Of a stretch of DNA of 64,000 nucleotides, positions 33,838-44,330 are shown in pieces. This stretch comes from Cephalopachus bancanus (Eukaryota; Chordata; Mammalia; Primates; Tarsiidae): NCBI GenBank assembly GCA_027257055.1, contig JAPVLO010000322.1, positions 2,852,001-2,916,000 of the forward strand. The letters are read 5' to 3'. The position numbers and the translations under genes are program-made. Below the pieces are notes generated by a model. It did not search any database and had not been told where the DNA came from. It worked only from the letters and a program-made list of their open reading frames with translations. The first letter of the stretch is position 1. Every line of letters begins with the position of its first letter.

Positions 33838-35099
33838 GTAAGAGCCTGCAGACCCACAGGAAGGGCTGCCAGACCCGGGTGGGGGGATGGCCATCTGGAT
33901 GGGGAGATCCCTCAATCCCCTACCCATCCACCCAGTAGATGGTGGCGACAGAGCTGCAGGAAGGAGGAAACACCTAGGGTCACTCAGAAAGCACTTAGAG
34001 AGCTGCTGAAATGCAGTGGTGCTGTCACAGCCACAGGCAGAAGGAAGCCCTGTGTCTTTGCTTCTCATTCCACCTGCTCCCTGAGCCCCTGGTGCCTCAG
34101 TGGGCACCATGAGGGAGGTGGAAGTTAGGGGGTTAAGCCACGCTGCAACAGGACTCAGGTCTGCCTCTCCCACTTCAGTTTCCAGGGAAAAGCCCTCCCC
34201 ACAAGTCACCCCGGCTCGGCTGGGTGCTGTGGCCGCACGTCAAGAGCCCAGTGGGTGCTGGACACCTGTACACATGCCCCACTCTTCGGTGTCCTGGCCC
34301 CAGAGCCGCCTGCACCGGCCACTCCCCCTGGATGGAGTCACATCCTGGCCTGTCTCCACTCCCCACGACTAAGTGGTGCCTCCTTCTTCTGACCCATTGC
34401 AACCTAAGAAGTGATTCTGGGGGTCTCACAGGCTCTCTGCACCTTGGAGCTCGCGGTGAGCAGGAGGACAGACCCAGGCTGCTGGCCTCCTTTTGCTAAG
34501 CAGCTCTGTGCCTGCCCCATGTTCACCCAACCCTCCTGAGTCCCTCCTGGTGGCAGGAGTGCCCAAAAGCTTGGGGTTCCCAAGCCAGGCCATCTTGGGA
34601 GGAGGTTGACCAGTCACAGCCTGGTGAATTCTGAGTGAAGACCCTTTGAGGATGATTCTGGCTCTCATCAGCTTCTACTTAAGAAAGCATGTTTGACCAC
34701 GTGCTGAGATGGTTCCTCAACATAAAAGGGAGCTCAACCAGTTTGAGATTAAATAATGGATTGGAACCTGAAACAGCACAGAATGGAGCCTGGGAGCAGT
34801 CTGGTCACCCCATACCTGGCCCCTCATGTGGTGCTCGGACAGGGCCTGCTGCCACCTACGTCCCCTCTCCCCGCCCCCGAGGCAGCTGAACCAGGCCCTG
34901 TTGGATGGGCTTATGTTCCCCCCTCTAGGGTGACTTACCATGTATGCGCTTGGTGGCTGGGTGGCAAATGTCATGGAAGAAGAGAGGTAATAGGGAGAAA
35001 ACCCATTCTTCCAGGAATCCCAGTCAGCAACTAAGCAAATATAAAAATCAGACTGCTGCAACCAGTAAGTAAAAAGATCTTCAGCGGAACGGCGTGGGG

Positions 35100-35620
35100 G
35101 CGGGGGGGAAGTAATGTAAAAAATGTAAAAGATAAAAACAAACAAATAACAACAGCAAAGCGATTAGAGTGAAGACTGATATGCAATTAAAGGAGTATTG
35201 ATGTGGATAAAAATAGAAAAGAAAAGGAGGGTTCTAAGAGAACCAAATAAAAAGGTTAAAAGGAAAATAATAAAGAGAAAATGAAGATAAGGAAGGAGAT
35301 AAAATGGAAAGAGATTAAGAAGGACGAAAAATTAAATAATTTATAGCTCTGACGAGACAGGGTAAAAAATGTAAAACCCAAATGTCAAAAAGCAAAAGGA
35401 TAAAAGTGTGACAAAGCTCAAATATAAAAGGGTAAAAATAAAATAATAAAAAGGTGGTAAAAGATTAAAAGCAGAGCTGCATAAAATGTGAGATATAAAT
35501 AAAACACTTCTCACAAGGCAAGATTAAAAAAAGGTAAAACTAGTATGATTTAAGAGATTAGGAAGAGAGATGATTAAGTGAGCGAAGGTGATTCAGTCAC
35601 AAAACAATACGCTGAACAGT
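35100..35620 (+). repeat. A-rich, T- and C-poor tract
   Basis: More than 500 bases are mostly A and G on the + strand, with scattered recurring words such as ggtaaaa, gataaaa, aataaa and gggtaaaaa. No exact period is visible. It begins near a G run (ggcgtgggggcgggggggaa at about 35089) and stands out from the GC-rich surroundings. It is not a plain microsatellite. Confidence 0.75.
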
Positions 35621-36054
35621 AAGATGAGAACTAAAGAGACTATTCCTATAGGATGCAAAATACAAGCACCTTGAACGACCACGGGGTTAAATTTTATTAG
35701 AATGGCAGCAGCCTGATTTCAAGGGCATAAAATCCTTCCAGAGAGGCACGAGGGAGTTTTTCTGCACGAGGAGAGGTAGAATCCAGCAGACCCCCCATGC
35801 TGACCTGTGAAGACTCACAGCTTCCTTGTCAATACTTGCAGCTTCTTGCAAAGGTCCCACCTGCTGTGCTCACCGGAAGTCCCACGCCCAGCGTCCAGCT
35901 GGACACCAGGCACCCAGGGGATAGAGAAACCTCTCTTGCCTCACAGCCTGGTCACTGCTCCACGTGTCCTACGGCCCTCAGCTGCAAGGCATCAGAGCAG
36001 ACATGAGCCCAGTCACTCTTTGGGACGTGCAGTGTGACCAGCAGGGGCAGAACC

Positions 36055-36290
36055 GTGTGATTAAAAACACAGACCTTTGGGGCTGAGTCCTGGCTTTACG
36101 GTTGACCTACCGTATGACGCTGAGAAGTTGTTTACCCACCCTGTGCCTCAGTCTCCCTCTGGAAAAGGGAGGTGTAATAATAATCGTACTGACTTCGGAA
36201 AGAAGGGAGGATGAATGATGAATAAATGCAAATGGCACAGAGTGAGCACTGTCATAGTGACAGCTGGTATTGTTATTCACTGTTATTGAT
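36055..36290 (-). repeat. MIR, antisense
   Basis: Reverse MIR order: gagtcctggctttacggttg, ttgtttacccaccctgtgcc, tcagtctccctctggaaaag, aataaatgcaaatggcacag, gtgagcactgtcatagtg. Confidence 0.75.
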
Positions 36291-36348
36291 TACAGATTCA
36301 GTCCCCAATGAGCTCTGGTTTAATATAACATGCGGAGTGAGAGTCTAG

Positions 36349-36659
36349 AGAAAACCTCTGGTGGCTCAGCCTGTAATCCCGCGCCTTTGGGAGGCTGAGG
36401 TGAGTGGATTGCCTGAGCCCGCGGGTTCGAGACCCTCCTGGGCAGCAAGCCCTCATCTCTACAATAAATAAAAAAAAAATCAGCCGGGCATGATAGCGCA
36501 TGCCTGTAATTCCGGCTACTCGGAAGGCTGAGGAGGAAGGATCGCCGGAGCCCAGCAGGTCGAAGCTGCGGTGGCCGGGAGCGGCCACTGCACTCCAGTC
36601 TGGGTGACAGAGTGAGACTCCAACTCAAAAAAAAGAAAATACAATTAAGAAAACCTCTG
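36349..36659 (+). mobile_element. Alu of unfamiliar subfamily, sense, with perfect 12-bp target duplication (copy D)
   Basis: The element spans 36361-36647 and is flanked by agaaaacctctg at 36349-36360 and again at 36648-36659. It starts a few bases inside the head (gtggctcagcctgtaatccc) and ends in a short A-rich tail (aactcaaaaaaaagaaaata). The left arm has cccgcgggttcgagaccctc, a canonical GGTTCGANNCC B box. The linker reads tctacaataaataaaaaaaa. The right arm has cggagcccagcaggtcgaag and gcggtggccgggagcggcc. All are shared with copies A-C as far as those extend. Confidence 0.9.
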
Positions 36660-38489
36660 CTTTTGTCCACAAGGAAGAGCCCTGGACTTCACCAAAGACT
36701 GACCCCTGACCGTGACCACAGAGGGGGTCTCTAGCACAGGGTGCGTGATGTTACAAACTTAATTTGCATCTGAGTGCCTTTTGGCCCAGGAGACATTGCC
36801 TAGCTCCCCACAGACCCCATCACTCCCTATTGTTTCCAAGGACCTGCTTCTTGCAGTTCTGTTTCCCAGCTGGCCCCTGAAGGCTTGAAGGTTTGTGACC
36901 TGATGAGCCCCTATAACCCTAGTCTGCTACTGAGACATAAAACTCCAGATTGGCCACCACCTCATCCACTACCTTGGTCACAGTTAGAGCTTCTGGCCCC
37001 GATATCATGGTAATTCCCTGCCCCAGACACTGTTCCCTTGACCTCTGACATGACTTCTGACCCTCTTGAAGCAGATGTCCCACTGGCCATGGATGAGACC
37101 ACTGACCATCTGAAACCCATCATGTGACATCAGATACTGGGGGTGAACCCCCATGATGCAGTTCGTGGGGTCCATGAGCTCATGAAAAGTTCATCTACCC
37201 AGAGGTCACTGGAGGGCCAGCTCTGCTTCTCCTTGTGGGGCAGTGAGAGAAGCCTGGTCTTTCCTGGAGACAGGGGAACAGAGGGAATGACCTCTGCAGC
37301 ATCTCTGGTGGGGACAGAGGATGTGAAAGACACCTTTACAGGAAGCTCTGTGTCCAGCTGAAAGTGTCCTGGGAGGAAAATGCCCACTGCCATGCAAGGA
37401 CTGGCCTAGGGCCCCCTGAAAACCTAGATCTGCTCCAGGCACTCCAGAGAATGTTCTGGAAAGTCTCAGCACAGTCTGCGTGTCTGGAAGTCCTGGGGGA
37501 TGCTCTCAAGCTTGGGCTCTTTGGGACAACTGCAGGGTGGTGCGGAGTGGCCCAGCCTGGCCCAGCCCCAGCTGCTCTGTCTGCAAACCCAGCCCATGCT
37601 TGGCAGCCTGAACGCGGGCAGCATCTCCCGCTGAGAGCACAGCCTCTGCTTGTCTGGGAGGGTGTTGTCAGGGCAACAGTGCTTTGAGTGACAGGCAGGT
37701 CCCAAGGTAGCAGGACGGGAACATCAAACTGTTCTGCCCCTAGAGAATAGGACCTGGGTCCAAGAACCCTGATGAGGTGTTTCTCTTCCCCTCTTTTCCC
37801 TGGCATCTGAATGTGGCAGGAAGCAGCAGCTCTGTGTGGGCCTCCCCAAGACCCACTTGCTTTTCTCCCCTATCCTGAGTCCTGAGGTTAGGTGCTAAGA
37901 GTGCCTTGCCTTGGACAGACAGATACCGCCCTGACACACCCCCTCTGGTCCCTCAGAGCCGCAGGCAACCTGCCGCATTCCTGAGATGGAAACCGCAGTG
38001 GCAGGAGCCTGGAAGCCTGCCCTCCCCCGCCCTCTCCCTGCCTGGCCCCAGCCTCTGTTCTGGTTCCGCTCTTCCACGAGCTCATGAAAAATTCATCTGC
38101 CCAAACCTCAGCTCACACACCGAGAAAACACACCCGACCCACTCCTGGGGGCCCTGCTTTTGAAGGTTCAGGGCTCTTTTGGCTGCTGATGTGAGCCGTG
38201 GTGTGGGCATGAGAGTGGGTGGGGGTGTGGGTGTGGGACCAGCTATGCTCGGGTGTCTAGATATTCACTGATGAGTGTATTTGTGCTGTGTGCACATTGT
38301 GACCCACATGGACTCAACTACCAGGCAGGCTGGACCCTCAGCACCCAGCAGCAAGGAGGGGAGAAGCTAAGGCCAGAATGTATGCTGAGAGAGCCATCTC
38401 AGGTCGGGGACCACTGAGGGCCTCTCCTGCTGGGAGGACAGGACTTCTAATGCTCTGAACTGGTTCTAACTGGCAGAAGCCACAGCCTT

Positions 38490-38725
38490 CCATGTGGGCT
38501 AGAGCCCAGGGTCCATGACCTCTCTGTGTGGGTTGGGGTCCAGGGTCCGTGGCCTCTCTCTATGGGCTGAGGTCCAGGGTCCATGGCCTCTCTCTAGGAC
38601 TGAGGTCCAGGGTCCTTGACCTCTCTGTGTGGCCTGGGGTCCAGGGTCCATGGCTTTTCTCTGTGGGCTGGGGTCCAGGGTCCATGGCCTTTCTCTGTGG
38701 GCTGGGGTCCAGGGTCCACGACTTC
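38490..38725 (+). repeat. Minisatellite, 34-bp period, about 6.5 units
   Basis: The anchor cagggtcc begins at 38507, 38541, 38575, 38608, 38642, 38676 and 38710, giving spacings of 34, 34, 33, 34, 34 and 34. A unit reads roughly ccagggtccatggcctctct followed by ctgtgggctgaggt. Neighbouring late units are most alike, as expected from recent tandem expansion. An open frame of 68 codons across it is a by-product of the repeat. Confidence 0.93.
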
Positions 38726-39039
38726 AGCGTCTGAGCAGGTCTAGGTAGACCATACATCTGAGAATGTGGTGTATTTGTGCTGGGCAGTGTATACACGGTG
38801 TGCACCTGTGAGTTTATACTGACCCATCAGAAGGGGGTTTGGGATCGCACCTTTAAGGTAGCTAACCCCCGAATCCTTCCCCTCTTGGGAATAACGACCA
38901 TGACTATCTCTCCCAGCTCCATGGGTCTTGTCACAGGGAGAAACTTAGCACCAGGCCTGACTTTCACACGGGTATAAGTGATCACAGAGCAACCAGACCA
39001 AGAGCCCTGGCAAAGGAAAGTCGGAAACGGTTATTTTTC

Positions 39040-39500
39040 TGGACCCCTGTTTTCTGTGACTTGTTGAAGAGAAATATTACCCCTGCTTCTACGGCTGTTC
39101 TCCCAGAGCAATAGGAGAGCGTGAAGTTATGAAATTGAGGGCACCTTCACTGAGCAATCGATTAGCAGCCGAGAGAGCTTGTGAATTGGCTGTCTGGACA
39201 TTTCCAGTAATAAATTGTGAAATAGTCCATGAATAAGTAGTTGGCGGAGTTCAGAATTACCCCCTAGGAAATGTTGCAGGTCTAGAGACACATTACTAAG
39301 GCGAGCACCATTTTAATGCTCTGGGCTTTGGCTGTTAAATATGTATGCCATCCGCAAAGCACTTCCCGAAATTAATGGCATTTTACAGCTGCTCCGAAGG
39401 CAGCGTATTTATATGGAGATGTATAGATTCTGGGGCTGTGGTGGCTTCACAAATGAAGTGCTAATTTTAGAGGATCGGACCCGGGAGGGGCATGGAGAGA
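39040..39500. promoter_or_regulatory. Candidate conserved non-coding element
   Basis: About 450 repeat-free bases are less GC-rich than their surroundings, with retained CpGs (gagcaatcgattagcagccg, ttggcggagttcagaattac, gccatccgcaaagcacttc). They carry several developmental-type motifs: ccagtaataaattgtgaaa, ttttaatgctctgggc, cccgaaattaatggcatttt and gtatttatatggagatg. This resembles a deeply conserved intronic enhancer. Function is inferred. Confidence 0.45.
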
Positions 39501-39641
39501 GGGTCAGGAAGTGAGCTATCTCGGGGATCTTTCCTGAAATGGTTTCACAATACAGGCCATGACTTTTAACCTTTGATGACATTGGGCGGGGTCTCTAGGC
39601 TGGAAAGGTCACTGCAGTAACGGGCCAACTAGCACACAGGA

Positions 39642-39693
39642 AGAAGAAGGAGATGAGGAGAAGAAAGATATGAATAATAATAATAATAATATT
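39642..39693 (+). repeat. (GAA)-rich and (AAT)n microsatellite
   Basis: A purine tract, ggaagaagaaggagatgagg, runs into about seven aat units (gaataataataataataata). Confidence 0.85.
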
Positions 39694-39815
39694 GACCGTT
39701 GACATTTGCTGGGCACTATTCTGAGTAATTTTCATGGATTGACTCATGTTACCCTCCCAATCGCCTTGTAAGCTAGGTTCTAATTATTTTCCCCATTTTA
39801 CAGATGAGTAGATTT
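39694..39815 (+). repeat. MIR, sense
   Basis: Sense MIR order: gacatttgctgggcactatt, gattgactcatgttaccctc, ccttgtaagctaggttctaa, cccattttacagatgagtag. Confidence 0.75.
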
Positions 39816-40844
39816 TGTCTAGGGTTCTATGTGTAGTTGATGGGTCCTTGGTAAAGACGGTACTTCTCTCTAATCATTTCCATGAGCTGAAAGTCAAGGC
39901 CAGCAGGTGTAGTGTGCAACTTGTTCACTACACAAGAGTGTCAACCAAAAGGATGGGTTGGGACTGAAATCCCACCCAGGCTCCGTGCCAGGGTTTGGGG
40001 AGCATTGCCCAGAAACTAATTTGCACAGAGGCAGTGCATAGATCAGCCAGCGGCCCCTCTCCTCCAGCCTCAGCACCGTTCCCAGGCCCCACCTGGATGC
40101 TTCTCCAACGATGTTGAGTTGCCTGCATTGGAGGGTGAGTGTGAGCAGCACTGGGATTTAGCATGGTGCCTAGTTGAGTGTCTGGCTTCCTATCCAGAAT
40201 CCCTGGAGAGTTGGGAGTCCCTTGGGGTTTCAGACACCCCAGCCCTTTCTCCAAAGTGTCTCAAAGGTCTATTGGGAAGCTAGAGTGAAGCAGTCATGGG
40301 GTGGGATGGGATTCACAGAGGGAGTGTGGCTGGAGAACCAGAGCCAAAGAATTGAGCCTGCCCACCATGGCAGGAGCCTGGCAGGAGGCTGCTGGGGAGT
40401 TTCTGCTCTGGGGACCATTGACGAGGTTCTCCTTGGAGACTTTCCACTGCTCACCCCACCAGCTGAGGGAAGCAGACACCTCCATAATTAGGCACATGAC
40501 CTACTGTGGGCATATGGACATGAGCATCCTGGTTCAATGCATTTTGGCAGCTAATGGTGTCACCGTCACCTGAAGGCTTGGAGCATTCTGACATATAGGG
40601 TGCTGAGGTGGGTTTGAGGAAGGTTGGCTGAAAAGAAGAGGCCAAGGAGCTACAGACAGGAACAGGTCAGGGGACTGAGGAGGAAGGTCCAGATGAGTCA
40701 GAAAAAGACCAGGGTTGTCCAGGAGCAGATGCTGAGATAGCAGCTCTTGACCTGATTGGAGATCTAGAAAAGCAGATTCATTCAGGAAGGTCTGACCCCA
40801 GGGGACAGAGAGGAAAGCAAAGGCAGGCAGAGGTGCTGGTTGAC

Positions 40845-41000
40845 TGGAAAAGACCAGAACTGGATCCCATCAAACTGTGTTTCAACTCCTGTGTGACTTT
40901 GGGCAACTTCCTGCCCTTCTCTTAGCCTCATTTTCCGCATCTATCAAATGAGGATAATGCCACCATCTTACAAGCTAGTGAGACTTAAATCAAGCATTCT
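40845..41000 (-). repeat. MIR, antisense
   Basis: Reverse MIR order: gtgtgacttgggcaacttc (one base off here), cttagcctcattttccgcat, atcaaatgaggataatgcc. Confidence 0.65.
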
Positions 41001-41214
41001 GTGATAAAGAGTTTAAATTGATGCTTTGTGCAGAGTGGAACTAAATGTTGAGTTTTGGGGGAGTTCGGCACATCCCACAGTCTCAGAATGGGATTTGTAA
41101 GGGACACTGGGTGGGTGGTTCCAGCAGAGACATGGACTTGCATGTTGACCTGGATTCTGGGACCTTGCCACATCAGAGTTTACAGTCCTTACTGTGTGTC
41201 TCCAGCTAGAGGGG

Positions 41215-41345
41215 TGAAGTCAGTAGCTTTTTTCCACCTGTTCTCCTGCCTCTCCTCCTGGTTATTCTTTGCAAGGTTGCCAAGGGTTTGTTTCAGACAA
41301 TCGTGCCCTGTTCAAAGCCCTTCCCTGGCTCCCCTCACCAGAAGA
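41215..41345 (-). repeat. L2-type LINE fragment, antisense
   Basis: Phrases tctcctcctggttattcttt and aaagcccttccctggctccc fit the reverse strand of the L2 3' region. Confidence 0.45.
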
Positions 41346-41892
41346 GGGAGGAGGCTGTGGTGGAGGAGCCCATCATGGGCTCTGGTGTCTCTGGCCTACA
41401 AGCCACCTTGCAGGGTCACCTGCCCAGCATGGCGAGGGTCCATGGGACTCGGGGACTCTGGCCCAGAACTCGCCTCTAGGATCACACCAGCATGAACACA
41501 GATCTCTTCTCAATGCCCTCTGGGTGGGCTCCCACAAGTCATTTGTCCTCATGAACTTCACTTTCTGCATCTGTAAAATGGGATTATTAATACCTGCCCC
41601 AAAGGGCTCAGGTGAATGAGCAGTAGCAGCTTCTGCCTGTTGAGCCCTGGTGCCTGCTGGCTCCATTCTAGGCCGGCTGCAGGCATCATTGCACTTGCTA
41701 ATTGACCAGTGCCTGGCACAGCCGCATGTAGATGTGAGCTATCCCCGTTATCAGTAATCTCCTGACTGAGGGGATCCTTGAAAAGAGAGGATGGTATCAG
41801 GGAGTGTACAGATCTTATCTTTTAAATGGGAGTTGGGTGAGAAGTGAGGAAGACATTTGATGAAGGGCTTTCCACAGCAGTATCCTCAGATG

Positions 41893-42066
41893 CGAGTGGG
41901 CCTCAGAACTCCTGGAGGGCTACTAGGAACACAGATTGCTGGACCTTGAAGAGAGCTGTTCAGATTCGGTTAGGTCTGGGGTGGAACTGAGAATTTGCAT
42001 TTGTAACAAGTTCCCAGCTGATGCTGATGCTTCTGGTCTGGGGACCACACATTGAGAACTCTGGCC
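41893..42066 (+). mobile_element. MER5A-type hAT MITE
   Basis: This is a clear match in order: ctcctggagggctactagga, aacacagattgctggacctt, ggttaggtctggggtggaac, gagaatttgcatttgtaaca, agttcccagctgatgctgat, ggggaccacacattgagaac. It is nearly full length. Confidence 0.85.
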
Positions 42067-42084
42067 TCTGTGATGAGTCTGCAG

Positions 42085-42190
42085 AGAGACCATGGGCTTT
42101 GGGATCAGACGGTCTCTGGTTCCAATCCCCGCTCCATCACTCATCAGCTGTGTACCCCTTGGGCAGTTAAATCAATAAAGTTCCTCCTGA
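42085..42190 (-). repeat. MIR fragment, antisense
   Basis: Reverse MIR start: tgggatcagacggtctctgg, ttccaatccccgctccatca, cagctgtgtaccccttggg. Confidence 0.6.
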
Positions 42191-42380
42191 GCACCCATCT
42201 TGTATGGGGACTGCCAGACTGGCTCTTGGGACATGCATCCTCACAGGCCATTTGTCTCAGCCACCCCAGATGGTCTTGTAACAACATGAACAAAGGTTCT
42301 GGCCCAAACTCCCAACCCAAGCCTGCCTTCACCCTACCCACCACTCAGCCCTCATCGCCTCTACCCATCTGTCCCTGCAG

Positions 42381-42584
42381 GAAGAGCCCTTCGTCATGTT
42401 CCGGAAGTCCGACAGGACCCTATATGGCAATGACCGGTTCGAGGGCTACTGCATCGACCTGCTGAAGGAGCTGGCCCACATCCTGGGCTTCTCCTACGAA
42501 ATCCGGCTGGTGGAGGACGGCAAGTACGGTGCACAGGATGACAAGGGCCAGTGGAACGGCATGATCAAGGAGCTCATCGACCAC
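42381..42584 (+). CDS. GRIK3: GRIK3 exon 10: ligand-binding domain, S1 segment
   Basis: The exon has 204 bases, phase 0, and codes for residues about 443-510. The acceptor is catctgtccctgcag and the donor is gaccac|gtgagc. It reads [58 protein letters not shown] and [10 protein letters not shown]. This is the upper lobe of the clamshell that binds glutamate. Tyr in EDGKYGA (about Tyr491) is the aromatic lid equivalent to GluK2 Tyr488. The stretch QDDKGQ has one residue fewer than my recollection of GluK2, which explains the 204-base length and the later +2 offset in numbering. Confidence 0.97.
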
Positions 42585-42789
42585 GTGAGCATGGCTGGGG
42601 TGGGGGCACAGTGGGCACAGGAGGCTTGGCCAAGTGCTGTCTGCACAGCAGGGCTGGTGTCCTGGCAGAGGAGAACTCTGGAGGCAGACGGAATGGGGCC
42701 AAAGACTGTGGACTTAGGGGCTGGAGGACCCTGCATAAGGATGTGAACCCAGCTCTCATGCGACTGCCCTTTTCATGCTCCCAGTTCCG

Positions 42790-42832
42790 TTCGCCTAAAC
42801 ACACACGCACACACAGAGTCACACACACTGGT
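42790..42832 (+). repeat. CA-rich microsatellite
   Basis: An imperfect run of CA/CACG units (aacacacacgcacacacaga, gtcacacacactgg). Confidence 0.8.
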
Positions 42833-43239
42833 CCTGTCCGATTTGGAGTCAGTCCCTCTGGTATCTTTGACCAGCTCACTCTAGAGGAGTCCCCCAGCTT
42901 CTCAGTGACTTCCGCTCCTTTAAGAGCTACCAGAGGATGCCCCACCATGTGGGCCAGGTGCCAATAGGAGATATGTCACCAGACTCCATGGCACAGGGAT
43001 AATTTGTGACTGCCTTGAGTTACTTTGGGTCCAGTGGGAGTCCAGGGAACTGAGGGCTGGGATAAGCAAGGCTCAGCTGGAAGGCACCAGGAGGCACCTC
43101 CCCCCAAGAGAGAGGACCAGGAGCCTAGGCAGGCAGAGGGAGGGAAGGGAGCAGTCAGAGGGAAGGACTGGGGTTCATGGGACATCGGGAGAATGACAGG
43201 GAGAAGCCACAGGCTAGGGACACCACAGCAGGGGAGGAA

Positions 43240-43355
43240 TCAGGAGGCCCTGAGTTTGAGTCCCAGTTGTTCACTTATTAGTTATGTGAAACAGGGACAC
43301 GTCCCCTGACCACTCAGGACAGTTTTGTCATCTGTAAAATGGGCATGTTAATAGG
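43240..43355 (-). repeat. MIR fragment, antisense
   Basis: Reverse MIR order: ccctgagtttgagtcccagt, agttatgtgaaacagggac, tcatctgtaaaatgggcat. It abuts the mariner remnant. Confidence 0.65.
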
Positions 43356-43366
43356 AGAGAGTCTTA

Positions 43367-43917
43367 TACTAGAGGGACCCCCCAAAAAACTCAAAATGAT
43401 CTTTTGGAGGGCAGGCTCCTCAAAAAATTCTGCACACTCAGAATGTTTCTCCGGATCAAATAGTCAATCAAAGTTTTTATCTGGAAATTTTGAGAAGGTT
43501 GCATCATGATTTGCAGAAGAAACATCCCAAATTGTGGCAGACAGGTGACTGGTTCTTCCACCATGATAGTGCACATGCCCACACCATGCTGAGTGTTCAG
43601 CAGTTTTTGACCAAAACCAGCATGACTCCCATGCCCCACCCTCCCTATTTACCTGATCTCACTCCAAGCAACCTTTTTTGGTTGTTTTCCCGGATGAAAA
43701 AAGCCCTCAAAAGGAAACGTTTTGCTGATGTGGAAGAGGTGGGGGAAAAAAACGGCAGAAGCACTAAAAGGCATCAAAATTGATGAATTCAAAAACTATT
43801 TTGAGCAGTGGAAAAAGCATCTCGATAGGTGTATTACATCAAATGGAGAGTACTTTGAAGGTGACTGAAGTTTAAACGTGTAAGAATTCTGTTTTTTGTG
43901 GGGGGAGTCACCCTGGT
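43367..43917 (+). pseudogene. Mariner (Tc1/mariner) transposon remnant with decayed transposase
   Basis: The ends are imperfect inverted repeats next to TA: tagagggaccccccaaaaaa at the left and, read on the reverse strand, accagggtgactccccccac at the right. The interior codes for the C-terminal part of a mariner transposase: FHHDSAHAHTMLSVQQF, HPPYLPDLTPSN and MKKALKRKRFADVEE. The second catalytic Asp (HHDSAH) is present. At the third D position of D34D mariners (usually PSD) the sequence gives Asn (PSN). The N-terminal half, with the DNA-binding helices and first Asp, is missing, and a frameshift follows in the A-run near 43745. At about 550 bp it is an internally deleted, dead copy, perhaps MARNA-like. 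Confidence 0.85.
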
Positions 43918-43964
43918 AAGATTCTATAAGCAAATGCATTGTGGTTCTCAGACACTCTGGCTAT

Positions 43965-44165
43965 GGTCCAGCAGACTGGAGTGCAAGGCCCAGCTGTGCC
44001 ACCTAGTTGATGTGTGAACAGGGAAGCTCATCAACCTCGCTGAGCCTCAATTTCTTCGTTTCTAGAGTAGGAATGATTAGTAGCTACCATAGCTCATAAG
44101 ATCGTTGTGGGAATTAAATGAAGCATTTGTGCAGACCCACCTGGCTTGTAATAAACATCACCTGC
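43965..44165 (-). repeat. MIR, antisense
   Basis: Reverse MIR order: caaggcccagctgtgccacc, ctcgctgagcctcaatttct, agatcgttgtgggaattaaa, tgaagcatttgtgcagac. Confidence 0.75.
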
Positions 44166-44184
44166 CTTCTCCTGAATGCAGGGT

Positions 44185-44330
44185 CCTGATCTGTACCGGA
44201 CCCCACAGATCCCTTCTCACTTATCCTTAGAACAGCCTGGTGAGGCAGGTACTATTACAAATGAGAAGACTGAGGCAGAAAGAGGGGAAGGCCCCCAGCT
44301 AGTAAGCGCTGGAGCTGAGATTCAGAGTGG
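44185..44330 (+). repeat. MIR, sense
   Basis: Sense MIR order: cttagaacagcctggtgagg, caggtactattacaaatgag, aagactgaggcagaaagag, cagctagtaagcgctggag. Confidence 0.75.

Larger units (their letters stand above)
33838..42380 (+). other. GRIK3: Intron 9
   Basis: This 8.5 kb intron runs from gtaaga to ctgtccctgcag. It contains an A-rich tract (35100-35620), an unfamiliar-type Alu with perfect target duplication (36361-36647), a 34-bp minisatellite (38490-38725), a candidate conserved element (39040-39500), several MIRs, an L2 piece and a MER5A (41893-42066). Bases 33900-35000, 36700-38450 and 40150-40840 hold nothing I can name. No gene is seen. Confidence 0.85.

Noticed and set aside
33592..34209. 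Antisense open frame of 205 codons across exon 9
   Set aside because: It is the shadow of GRIK3 exon 9 and flanking GC-rich intron.
38490..38725. CRISPR-like array of 34-bp repeats
   Set aside because: There are no unique spacers between repeats. It is a head-to-tail minisatellite in a vertebrate intron.
38528..38734. Repeated-motif protein of 68 residues
   Set aside because: The motif arises from the tandem repeat. No other coding evidence.
43490..43783. Intact transposase gene
   Set aside because: N-terminal half missing, third catalytic Asp replaced by Asn, and a frameshift near 43745, so it cannot be functional.
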